Below are positions 47,464 to 60,000 of a stretch of 64,000 nucleotides of DNA, in pieces. How positions within the stretch are numbered: the stretch's first letter is position 1; each line of letters opens with the position of its first letter. The position numbers and the translations under genes were made by a program. A model generated the notes under the pieces. The model was given only the letters and a program-made list of their open reading frames with translations, did no database searches and was not told where the DNA came from. The DNA comes from Ectocarpus siliculosus (Eukaryota > Sar > Phaeophyceae > Ectocarpales > Ectocarpaceae), in contig FN649747.1 in NCBI GenBank assembly GCA_000310025.1, positions 976,715 through 1,040,714 on the forward strand, in the 5' to 3' direction.

Positions 47464-47749
47464 GATGCGTATGATCAGTGACGTTTGGTAGAACGTAACA
47501 TGTGGTGACGAGTCCTACCGAGGAGCTCAAGAATTAATTGATGGTTGATCAGAGGATTGTAATTGTAGCGAGATCACGAGGTGTTGCGAGCCCCATTGGG
47601 CTCACTGATGCGTATGATCAGTGACGTTTGGTAGAACGTAATATGTGGTGACGAGTTCTACCGAGGAGCTCAAGAATTAATTGATGGTTGATCAGAGGAT
47701 TGTAATTGTAGCGAGATCACGAGGTGTTGCGAGCCCCATTGGGCTCACT
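47464..47749 (+). repeat. Tandem duplication, 143 bp x 2
   Basis: Copies 47464-47606 and 47607-47749 differ by only a few bases. The unit starts GATGCGTATGATCAGTGACG and ends CCCCATTGGGCTCACT. Confidence 0.95.
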
Positions 47750-48177
47750 CCCCCCAACTGTCCCCCAACATCTCACCTCTGCAAGTAAGCTGTGAAGCGA
47801 AGAAGACCGAAAAGAAGTACAAGTCCCAGAAGCGGCATTCAGCAACAACATCGACTTCGGTCACTGCCTCTACACACTTCGGTCCTGAACATCACACAGA
47901 CTTCTGTCTGGAACTGCACAAAGGCTTAACCGCCTGCAGGCGACCCTTGGGTACAGGGCACCTCGACACTACACATTTCTGGTCGCATCTGCAAGAGTCA
48001 CGCAGGCAGCGACGCAGCATTTTTCTTTCTCTTTGTTTTATCCTGTTCCTACACCTGCCGAACACCCTTAGCAGGATGCAGCGCACCCTTCATGCGATTC
48101 GCCGAATACCTCACGGCGCTTCGCGCTTGGTGATGTGAGAGCCTGGTCCGGTGAGAACCCGGCGTGCTCCGTCCCGG

Positions 48178-48245
48178 CTTTGTAGGGATGCGAGGTCGAT
48201 GGTCTAACGACTTCGACATGCACGACTATGAGTGCACCCCCCCTA
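48178..48245 (-). repeat. tRNA-like dispersed repeat, copy 2
   Basis: Minus strand GTCGTTAGACCATCGACC then TCGCATCCCTACAA. Second copy of the fragment at 10474-10540, with the same block order and about 80 percent identity by eye. Confidence 0.5.
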
Positions 48246-51022
48246 CCAGTGCACTTGCCAATTTGTTTGTATTAACGAGGGTTAGTCTCGTTCCCACGTC
48301 GCCGAATGCATTATCACCAATAGTCTACAACAATCGCTACGAATATGTTTGGGGGCATGGTGTGTTCGTGTGACCACTACGCAATTCAAATTCACATTCC
48401 AAACGTGAGAAGGTCAAGAGGTTACAAAATGCGCAAATGGGGAGGCCAGTTGGATCGGAAGCGGGGAAAAACGAACAGTTGTCGCAAGCTGTGGTGTGGA
48501 GTATCCTCGACACTCGCACTATAGGCAGTTGACCAGAAAATATAGAAAGTGGCCTGCCTAGAAATAATATCCTGCGGACAAGTTGGCCACACACACGGTT
48601 CCGATTTCGTTGCGTTCCGGTTCGCTGCAACAATAAGACAAGAGAGGTGTACGGTAGCCTGCAGGTATTTACACCCCTGAAAATCTGCCGGATGTGCAAG
48701 GCACAACAGAACAAACACACCAAGGGGTCGTAGAAAGCATTTTGGATTCTACCAACAATTAAGTATCGCCGGATGTGTGTTTGTGTGGGGGTGAGGAATC
48801 TTGACCAGAGAGTAGCTGTTGCTCATGTTGACCGTGTGTATACCTATTACCACCGGATGTGGTGTTTTAGGGGGGTGATATCTACAGTACTGTTGGGTGT
48901 GGTATCTTGTGTCTTGGATATAGACCACTGCCGTAGGCGAACAGACGACCGAGTGCTGTAGCCAATGCTCAGACTCAGAGGTCTAGATGTTTTTAAACTG
49001 CGAAAATGTTTCGACGCGGTACGAGCGAGAAGAATTTACTCTGCGGCGGTGTGCACGGTGTAGGTATGCATTTTCCTCGAGCAGCTTGTTGCAGTTTGTC
49101 TTCCGCACTACACCTGCTCGCTCACATACATGCAGAAGTAGGACCTCAAAGCAGCCGCTGCTACACACTCACCAGCCTCTGCTTCCACGCGGAGAAGCCC
49201 GAAGAGTGCAGAGGAGGTACGGATCTTCATCTTCACCCAGTATGATGAATGTCTTCAGCCCGTCGATGATGAGGTGTGTGGATGGATATGCGGTGGGCGG
49301 GTGCCAACAAGATAACCCCGCCCTCTGCCAACAAGTTCAGCAGCGTGCCCCCCCCCGCCTGGCGATGGCGACACATTTTCCTGGTGGGGTGCCAGCACAC
49401 TAGCGATCTATGTAGCGATGGAAGAGGCGTAGTAGAGTCATTGATACGAAGGAGAGTTCTGTGGAGCAGTGTTCATCGGGAGGATCTTCACGTACGTGTA
49501 GTGCACCCGTCGCTCGGGTGAGTCCTGCGCAGCCTATGTCTCAAGTCAGAACTGGCCATCCCGTTCATTTTTTTTTTTATTTGAGTTCCGCCGACGGTTC
49601 GAAGTCCGAACCAACATGGGCGACGCCGCACACGCATGGAAACGTGTTAATTTCACACGTGGATCCTGCCCTCTCCTTGGGCGCGCGGGAGGTAGACTGC
49701 TCGTGAGAGGTGGACGCACACATGATCATCCTGGTGCTCTTGCTCTTTCGCCAAACCCTTGCTGCTGTATTGGCAACAAGCGCTTGCGGCGAAATTGATC
49801 CGAGAGGTGTGTATCCTGATGTACGGCCGTTGGCAAGTGCTTTTTTACCGGTCATACGGACACACCTTTTTCGTGTAATCTAGCCCGGGTCGGGCAGGGG
49901 CAATAGGATCTGCGGGCGTTGGGTTCATGTGAATAGAAAGGCAGACCAGACGAATTCAATACCGAAGCACTCTCGATTTACCGAAGAGCAAGCACGCAAG
50001 GTTCTCGATACATCGGGTGGCTGGTTGAAGCAAGGATGCGCCAAAAAGAAGTGAAGGGAAGAACAACCTTGGGTTGTTCCTTTTATCATGTGTTTGAGTG
50101 GCACGTGGGGTCTAGCAACCAACTCATACAACCCCCAGATGTAGACTAGACGTCGTAAGAAGACTATTTTGTGCTGCGGTTCCGATTGCAGTTCCGATTG
50201 CTTTGTCAGCAGAGAGATCGCAAACACACATGGACGTCTCGTCGTTGTTGTTCTTCTATCATCCTTGCCGCCGTGATTGGTGCGTGTGTACCTTCGCGAC
50301 TGTGTGCACACATGTAAAGATGTTGGGTTATTCGAGCGAAGCGAGATTTCTAATCTGGCCTGAGGTCTTACGGCAATATAGCGCTCCATCAAGAAAAAAA
50401 GTGCGCGTGTCTGTTCGCTTTATCTAGGTTTTAGACTACATTTTTTATTTTAAAGGGGAGGTCAGCAGACCGCACGTGACCACACAGCAGGTTGCAGCTA
50501 TAGACACGCACAGCAGACAACACACGCACAGCGGTTTGACTTCTTCATGAAGCACCATGAACCCGGGTGGTGCGACAAAGATATACCGCAAGGTCCAGAC
50601 TGTCGCCCAGAACAGATGAGGTAAAAATACGCACCCGCATGTGCATACTCCATGACAATATCCGGATGCCAAAGGGGGCTACCGCACTTTGACCAGCAGA
50701 AAATTGACATTTTGTTTGGCTCTAGTGCAGTCCGGACACAATTCATCTCAACTGTGCATGGAGGATCCTGTCGCTACATCAAGGTGGCAATCGCACAGGT
50801 GCGCCATACTTTGCATCGTCAGGCTCAAGGCTTATTCACAGTCTCGCTGCTTTTCTCGTTGGCGTCGCACTCTGTTTTTCACTCTTAAGTTCGAGATCCA
50901 GCTCACTCCTAAGTTCGAGACCCAGCAACAGCTCAAGTGGTCGAATTGTTGCGCAAATACATTGTTACGGGGCAAGCTCATTTCCCTCTGCCAGTGATGA
51001 AGTATGCATCATAGCTCCCGGT

Positions 51023-54000
51023 ATGGGCGTGGCAAGCCGCGATAAGCTCGAGCCTACTGTAGCCGCTGCTACCTCAACGAGCATTTGCCAGTTGAACGAT
51101 ATATTTTCCACTGCTTGTACAGGGAACTACACCAAGACTCATCAACGGCAAGGTTCAGAAAGAGTCAACCATGACCACGCTGGGGTAAAAGTTCTGTCGG
51201 AGGGGAGTTGCTCTGCCGCCCCTGATTCTGCGCAAACGCTGCCACCTCCTGTTCCTGGTCTCGCTGGCGACACCGACGTCCTCGGTCATGCGATACGACT
51301 CCACCAAGCCGGGGATTCTGAGGCGGCTAAAGACACATACAGCGCATTGCTGGAGGTGAACAACTTAAGAGTTTGCTTTGTCGCTGAAATACGCCTGAAT
51401 TCCCTTCTGAACGATAAACTGCTTCGAACACGGAGGCCATGCGAACGGTGTCGAGAAATATATTTGCCGCCAACGCTATTATGTTGTCGATGTGAGTGCG
51501 ATAATATGACGCGCGTATTCAAAACCCTGTTACGAACCTACAAACTCTGTTGTATTGAGCACGGCTCGAAGGCGAATGCACAACTGTGCGCCGGCCACTA
51601 ACGTGAAAATCCTTCGGCAAGCAGGCTACCCCGCGACACGCAGATGCTTTGCGCTTGCTGGGTCTAACATGGTACGGCGACGCTATTCGCATCGAGAGCA
51701 GCGGGGACGGATCCGTCGCCTCAGCAATAGACATAGCAGGTAGGCTGCAGCAGCTAGCTGAATACACATCATCATGCATAGTTCCGGTCGCTCAAGCATG
51801 AAGGGTGCGCCATCATGCCACGGATATGAGATACCCAGTGCATCCTGCGACCTTCAGTATCAGCTGCCGCATCATTTCCGAGCTTGCCATAAACAGAGTG
51901 AATTGCGGGTCCACCCAACCGTGATGACTTTCAACTGTAACATCAGTGCAATTGGTAATATTTGCTCTAGGGTTCGCCTCTTGACGCGATCATTTTTTGT
52001 TGTTTGCGCACCGATTTTTTCCCACACAACACTTCGCGCTTGCCTCATCTACCACAACGCAATACTTTAGGATACTTCGAACAGGCCCAGCAATTTGTTT
52101 GGCGAGCGGTACTCTGCGCCAAGGCGGGGCGAGAAGTATATTTGATACTCGGAGACCTGGGAGAGGTACTTCGAGGTTCAGGGGCGCTGCAGGACGCAGA
52201 GCGGGTTTTGAGGAGCGCGCTTCAAAGCAATAGTCTCCCCACACACGTGAGGAGAGGATGACGAGGGCGCGGGGTAACCGTTAACCCTTGAAACTCCTGT
52301 CAAGGGGGCGTTTCTACGCGAGGATCCGCTGTATTCTGTCGGAACTCAATGACAGCGTTGAGGTTATCTCTATTCTCTGCGAGTAGTCACAAACTCTGTC
52401 CACCGTCTCCTTGATGCATTCAGTGGTGGTGCTGTGAACTAGCAACTCGTTTATGCCGTCAGCTGTTGTTGGAATTGCGTGTGTATCCCGAGAACGCTTT
52501 CCTTTCGTCTTGCTGTCTCTTTTGTGACCGCACCAATTCCCATCCCTTGCCCCCACACTACCCTGCGAGTCCAAACGTAGCTAGACTTTGCCCGACAAGC
52601 GGTCAAACTAGCAATTTGAAGGCCCAAAAGAATATGTTTGGACGTTTCTGTCTTATGCTTGTGTGGCCTCAGCAGTACAACGCCGTCGAAACGGACAAAC
52701 TTATCCCTAGAAACACAGGACCGGTGCAAGCTACGAATCCATGCACCCAACCGGTCGTGTAGTCGTTAGAATCTGCTTGTTGCCCGTGCCACCCAATTCT
52801 GGTCACGTAACGCCAAGCTGGCTCCTTGGCAGGTAGCAAGTGCTATCCATCAAGCGGCACTATACGATCGTTGAGTGACTGGAAGAAACCAAACAGTTTC
52901 AACTATTTAACTCTTTCTGAAACCAAGATCTGCCGAACGTGTGGTCCAAGAAACGCATCATGACAAGAACTCTCATGAAAATCAAGCCTTTTTTCTGTTT
53001 GCCTCGACGTGCAGGCCCGTCGTCAGGCGACGTTTAACCTTGCGGTTACCCTCATCCAGCTTCGTGGAGAGACCAGGAAGCCGGCAAAAGCTACAGGTGT
53101 GTCGCGTTAGAGTGTGAATGGGTAACAGACGCAGTTGGGATGTATTGTGCGCAATAGGAAGGTGCTACATTAAGGTACGGTAGAGCACGGGAACAAGCTC
53201 CCATGTCAAAGCAAACGCCATGGGATGGCTTGTCTGGTTTCGTGTGCATGCATTTCGTGTGCATGCTTGAATATTGCCCTGCGTACGAACGCCCTGGGGC
53301 GCCTTTTGGGGGTAGTATTTGTCAACGCGGGGGTGTACGAGTAATGCTTCGTTCTTTACGGGATTTCATGGCATGGCCGGTTGGCTATAGAAACGTGCGC
53401 GGCACCAGGACGGAATATGCTACACACAATGATTCTGGGGACAGGACCAAGTATGAGCGTTGGCATCACCGGAGTTGAAAGAGTCCTGGGTGTGGAGCAT
53501 ATTAACTGTTCCCCTCGTGCAACGGGCACCGTCTCTCGCTCTCTGGCACAAGCGATTGGACCTCTCATACCGAACCACGACCGCACGCATCTTCAAGCCA
53601 CACAGGGTGCAGAGCCGCACAATTCGGTCTTCAGGCTCTTGTGTGCTTCATAGTGGTGTTCATAGTGGTGTTCATAGTGGTGTTCAGGCTCTTTTAAAAC
53701 TCTTACGTGTGTCGGCATGTCGCCATACTCGCCAAGAAGTTCTCGGCAAGTCCCTTCGTTTGGACGGATGTCGAGCCTGCGAGGTGGGCGACTTATCGCC
53801 ATTTTTCTCTGCGATAACTTCTGCCTGTTGACCTCCGTACTGCACGAAGAACGTCCGCATGACCGCCGGCGCTACGACGACGAAGTGGAGGAATTGCTGC
53901 GCGGGGTCGTGGCGGATGGTGCTGGCACCGTTGACTCCCTGGTGAGTGCGTGAAAAGGGATCGGCGCATTGTTGTGACAATAATAGTCATCGCCGACACT

Positions 54001-57000
54001 AGTGCCTGGGCTTGATGGAGCGTTTCCTCAGGCCCTCAGGGCGAAAATGTGAGCAGGGTGTAAGTGTTTCACAGCAACAACTCCGGGAAACCCTGGTGGG
54101 GCTGGACCTGCGCAAAGTTGGTTTACGTTGGGTGGAAAGTAAGTATGGTGGCTCGTTGCTCGTGCGAATCAAACAATAGCACCCAACATCCTAAATTACA
54201 AGGAGTGCAACATCAAAACCGCTTCTGCCCGGTGTTTTATCATGCGGTTCTTCTGCATGACTACCGATACCTCCAGAACTGCATGCCCTCCTCTCGTACA
54301 TCCCTCGCATGTCACATGTCACAGACACGTCGGGCGACAATGCAGCTGGGGCTATTTGCGAGGACCCGCAGTGACTCCGCCGCAGCCGTGTACTGGATGG
54401 AGAAAGCGGTACGCTCGCTTCAGTTCGTATTCAACGTAGGTAGCTCTCAGATTCTCCACACTACCAAAATCGTAATCTTGGGCCGATATGGTGAAAGTGT
54501 TCGAAAACATTTACGAGTAGAGTGTAATGGCGGTTTCACGGAAAGCTCTTCACTTTCGCGCGGCGGGGGACGTGATTTCTCCAGGTAGATGTTTCGGCGG
54601 TGAACGGAATTCTGATACATATCATTTCCCTCACACTAGCTCACGACCGCCCTTTGGTGTATCAACTCCCTCTCTGGTGTCGAGAAAACAAGCAGGGGGA
54701 TGATCGTACGAGACACAATTAAATGTACCATAGCCCTACCTTCATACGCAAGTTATCCTCAACCTGGTACAACGACGATCTCCAAGAGGAATGACGGTGA
54801 TTTTCCCGCCGATCACGTCAACAGCAGTAGTCATCGTTGACCGTCGTGTGTTGTTGAATAATTGAACACGGACAGGTAAGTCTGAATCCCGGCTGCCCGA
54901 GCACAGCTCAAGAGCTGGGGCGTGCTCTGTTGGAATCCGGGCGAGCGAACGAGGCAACAGAAGTCCTCAAGCAGGTCAGCTGTGCAAGAAGTGGTTTCGT
55001 TCTAGACACACCGGTTTCGGGGAACTGGTAAAACCAGGATCGTTCGGAGAGGAGAGTCGCTAAATGGGTATGTCCATGGTGTATTCGAACCCCAGGACAA
55101 CACCACTCACGAAAAGTGCACATTCACACGTTTCGATTCTTACGAGCGTAGGGCAGATACGCTGGTCGACAGTGTATATAGGGCTATTGTTGGTGCACTA
55201 TTGAAATGGGAACGACCGAGCACAAGAAGCAAGGAAACACAGCCTACCACTATCCAACCCCCCACGGCGTTTGGAACATGACGAGTCACGTGTGACGCAT
55301 GACGAAATGGTACACCAAATGGTCGTGATGTCTGAGCTAAAACCTCCGATGAAAGCCATACCCTCTACTTCATGATCGCATATTTGAGTACGGTGATCAC
55401 CACTGAAATATGTACGTACCTGCGTGCGGTTGTGTTGAGTATACAAGGCAGAATTCCATCGCATGTGGTTTGCTCTGGAAGGCCAGAAAGCACGAAGCCT
55501 GCAGTCAGATCAGGGTGCAACATGTACTTTCCGACGACAACCTTTCAGGTACTGGAAGTTACTGATGGATCTGCGGATCCACAGTGGAACTTGGCAAGAG
55601 AAAACGCCTTAATAAATCTGGCGGGGATCGCTTCCGACACCGGAGATAAAGACGCCGCTGTGGCTGCGTATCAGACCATTTTAAGGCAAGTGATGGGAAA
55701 ACGTGCTGTGTTGAAGTCGGAACGGGAGACACGAAAGGGAGACACGAAAATGTACTTTTTCTCACGTTTGTGACGGCCACCCCATCGAGCCATTCTATGT
55801 ATAACGGGTCCCCTCCCCACGTTCGTAAGTTGATGCTCACGAGATCCCGCTACGAATTCGAATCACCTGTCCTGTATTCTATAGCGTGGCTCGCTCTCTG
55901 AGCTGAGAGCATGGTGTCTGGGTATATGATCCCACCAACAGAGGGGAGCACGTCGTGGCGATCCACGTTTGATGCATGCACTGCCTATCTATCGAGTCAG
56001 CGACGTGACATGCTCCTCCCTGGCGATGTTGGCGCATGGGTCGTCATAATCAGGACTGTGGCCACATGATTACCCTCCCTGGTCGTGCTGCTGTGATTTT
56101 CTCCAGAAAACAGCACCCGCCATCGGGCATTGTTCTCAACAACCTGGGTGCGATTTTGCTGTCCATGGGGCGGGATGGAGAGGGTCTGGAGTACCTTGAC
56201 CAGGCGAGTCTGTCACCACACAGCTGGGGGCCCCAAAGGGATCCTCTTCAACGTTTTTTGCTAACCGTTGATATGGCCGTCTCGTGCGGGAGATCAAGAC
56301 GGTATTGGACATAATTTCGACCACATTACCGACAGCAACAACAACAGCGATGCCCGTCGGACGTCAGAATCCCGGAAGGACTTGTCGAGAAATGGCTGGA
56401 TGTGTTTGCACGTCCGTTCGGTGAATCAAAAACAGGCCTTAGCGTTAGACCCAGCAACCCCAGGACCACTTATGAACGCCGCGCTTCAGAGGTCGGAAAG
56501 CGGGAACCTTGTCCAGGCGCGGGAGCTGTACTCAAGGCAAGTTGTCCCTACTTAAAGTCTCGTGTATGTGGGGCTTCGATCTCAGCGAGCAACAGTAATG
56601 AGACTTGTCCAGCATCAGTGTCTTGACATGCGTGTCTGGTTCTCTTGACTCTTGCCGCAATGTTCCGATGAATTGCAGCTTGGTCGAGTCCACAACTACG
56701 CAACGAAACCATATACCAGGAAAAACCATTGCACATGCTCATTGACTTATCCTACGGATCCATCAACGCACCATGGCACGGCAGTATTGCGTTGGGTGGT
56801 GTCTTTCGACTTAGCTTGTCGACCACCAGCTGGCTCGAGGTATTAACGTGTTCGCGGGAGGGGTAATAGGTTCGAACAGGTTGAAAGCGTCACGTTCAGA
56901 TGCAGGAGACGCTGTAGTGACCTGCCTCGTGACACTACTGTTGGAGCAACAACACCGTTTACAGTATTTCTGTACTGATGGTGTTCTATCTTGCTGCTGC

Positions 57001-60000
57001 CGGGCTTACTTGCTCACAGGGCGTACGACCTCACCGGAGACGGCGGTGTGTTGATTCGGATGGCCCTCATGATGTCCCCGGTGGCCGCTAGCACGGAACG
57101 GCTGCTCGAAGAACGGGCTAGTGTCCTCCAAGAGGTCCGTGCATGATGACCCTGTTACGTTTTCAACGACGTTTCTACGACTTTAAGAGGACGTCATCGC
57201 ACGCAGCAGAAGCGGAAGGAGAAACCATAGACAAATCGAACGAAGCTAGCAACAATAGTTTCATCACCACGGGTCCACCGAACCGTAATAACGTGAGCAA
57301 ATGTAACGTGGTCTACAGCGTTGTGTATCTGGTAGTGGGGCATATCGTGCCGGACACGGTTATTGGCTATGCCTAATGCCGACGCAACCGGCTTGCGGTG
57401 GAAAACATACCAGGTCCTTCGGCTGACGGACCTCCAGCGAAGAGGCATGCTATCCGTAGCTTCCCCCGGGAAGGAGCTCGAACGGGCACCTTTCCTGGTT
57501 GTATACGCGGGAAACAACCAGAGGAAGACAATGGAGGCCATAGCCAGGTGAGCTCGGTCATCCTTACCCAAAGCCAGTTCCTTCTTACCTTCAGCCTAAC
57601 TTTAACCCACCACCAGCAACTTCGAGGGCGGTTATCCAAGGTTTGCCATGTTGTCAAGAATCGATTATTTTGTCTTTGCTTATTTGTGAACCATGTAGCG
57701 AGCTCAATTCTCTGGCTTTTGAAAATATGATCTTTGCATCAGGAGACCAAACCGTTCACTCTGATCCAAAGCAGGGTGGTGGCAAGGATTCTGCTGTCGA
57801 GATCGGGATAGACATCGGAGCCATGAGTTTTCTACGTGCGCCTAGGTAACCTTGCTCTTCGATAGAAAAACCCTCCGTGGCATCAGCCCCACTGGGAGCT
57901 ACTGCCCACCTGTTTGATTCAGTGGCTGCCGATACACGACACAGTTATTTCTCGTGTGGAGAGGCGCGCGCGCACGCTTTCATACCTTTCGTGTGGAAAG
58001 TAGTTCAGGCGTGTGCAGTTTGTTGTCACCGCGGGACGGCTACCTTCCATGGCGTTATCGTAAGAATTGACAGACTTCCGAGACACCTACAAGTTCGTTC
58101 CGTCCCTGGAGTATTGCCACTGTCCTTGCTTCATTCGATTAGGTTGGTATCGGCGCATGGGTACATATCGCACCCATTTATCCTACAATCTGAAAAACAA
58201 CAACATAGAGTCGTTACGCCGAAGAATACACTCTCTTCAAAGATTGCCTTTCTCCAACAGAGAACCTACATCAAAAGGATTGACACAAGCACCTCTACAA
58301 TACCCCCAACGTTTCCTGGCCATTTATGCGGAGAACAACCTGATACGTACACCAGAGGTCAGATAGTCAGCAGCACATGGCACCAGGTCAGCTCCTTGTA
58401 GAACATCCCTATGTATAGTAATGATTTTTTCGTCCACACAGCAGTAACGTTTTCTGTCGGAAAGTGCCCCTGCATTCATACCACAGCATTGCTACCGCAC
58501 GCATGTCGTACTCAGTGAACCATGCTGTTGTCTGCTTTGTTGTCGCCACGCAGAATGCATGCTGCCATCGCCCCCGGTCTGCTGGCCGTGGCGGGTGGTC
58601 TTCATGAGGAAGAGGAGCGGAGCATAGCGTCGCGTTTGCATTCTGCAGGGCGGCCATACGACAGTGAAAATAATGTCCAACGCAGCAGCCCCGGTTTTGG
58701 ACTCAACAAGCAACACCAGGACGTTGTCCGTCCCATTCATGTCGGTTTTATTTCGAAGCTCTTTGGGGAAATGGTGAGGAACGACAGATTGTTTCTGTGC
58801 TTCCGTCGATTGCTTTGATGCCACACCAAAACCTCGCCTATAGCTCTGCAAAGGGTAATCTAGCTTGCCGTGGGCTGTTCAGAACGTTTGGCACCTGCGA
58901 TAGATACCTTACACGGCGACAATTTTCGAAATTGTTGTTATCTACTGGTTGTCCGTGTGCTACTTACCGATGCATGCATACGCCGGTCGCCCCGGTGGTC
59001 TAGTTATCCCCCCTAGAAACCTTCTAGAGGTCAGGTCCGGGGTTCGAATCCCGGCGTAAGCGAGCTTTTCTTGCAAAGTGAGTTTTTCTCTCGCTTCCGC
59101 TCCTGGCCTAGTGGATAGCGCTAGTTCGTGTGTACACAGAGGAAAGAGAGTGCTGAACTCTTCTCGCATTAAAAATCGTAGGCAAAGTACCGCAGGAGGG
59201 GAGGGTAGAGAGGAGCTCTTCTGTGTGACCACGGGTTGGAGTAAACGGCACTAGTGCTGTGACCGCTGATTTGATGTGAAGACAAAAAAAAAAAAAAAGA
59301 AGAAAAAAAAACGCAGAAAAGGGGGGACGCGTGAGGCGAAGCGGTTGGACTGCTTGATGAACTACCGAAGCCAGGACGTGGCGTTTTGCTTTTCTCATCT
59401 CGTTGGGTGTCTCATCGAGTTGGCATTTTTTTCTACTGCGTCGGCCCTACGATCGCAGGAGCCTCACGGCATGCTGCTGGAGGGCGTGATTTTACACCTC
59501 CCGAGACCGCGTTTTCGCATCACTGTTTGTGCGATTGGAGGACAGCCGTCCTCTAGTCTGCGGACTGGTGCAGACAAAGTAGTGACCTTGTCAAACACGG
59601 TGGCCGGGGCTAGGATTGCCCTGGAAGAATTGAAGTGAGTGTGCCAAGAGGCAGAAAAGGCTAAAACTGTTTGCTGTTAGCTGTCGTTGCTCTCAGGGAG
59701 CTTGCCTGATTCGTTCGGGAACTCGTAAGAAATCGAGCTGGAAGGCGAAAATGTGCGCCGTAAAGCGTACTGCACCACGGCAGAAACCACAACAGACCAA
59801 CAGGGGTGGTTGTAAGCTCTTGTACACGTATGTCAACAACAAGGTGACATGAACGGTTCAATATTTGCGGCCTAGGTTGCCCGAGATGTTGCGTGTCGCT
59901 CAACAGTTGTGCGCTTTTTGGAAGGTGCACTGAAACTGTGCGTCGAACTAAGAACATTTGGAGAAGTCAGCTTGATAGAAATTCTGCGCCGGGTTCCTTC

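Larger units (their letters stand above)
46839..51022. other. Intergenic, repeat-bearing region
   Basis: No gene is supported. The stretch holds the 143-bp tandem pair, a tRNA-like repeat fragment (48178-48245) and a single end of the TACCGTAGG-type MITE family (about 48890-48915). Open frames around 49000-49800 and 49925-50392 are low-complexity and show no domains. The promoter of the downstream TPR gene should lie near the right end, but I could not identify it. Confidence 0.4.

Noticed and set aside
49925-50392. 155-codon minus-strand frame
   Set aside because: No domain or splice support, and no conserved block recognisable.
54075-54138. Extra exon of the TPR-GT41 gene (QQLRETLVGLDLRKVGLRW)
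   Set aside because: It has good splice sites but its phase breaks the frame of the next TPR exon, whereas direct joining of 53941 to 54325 is in frame; left out of the model and noted there.
58985-59061. Functional tRNA gene
   Set aside because: B box is perfect, but the T stem has a mismatch, the anticodon loop lacks the expected T33 and the acceptor stem would compete with the T arm; an A-rich tail follows, as in a SINE.
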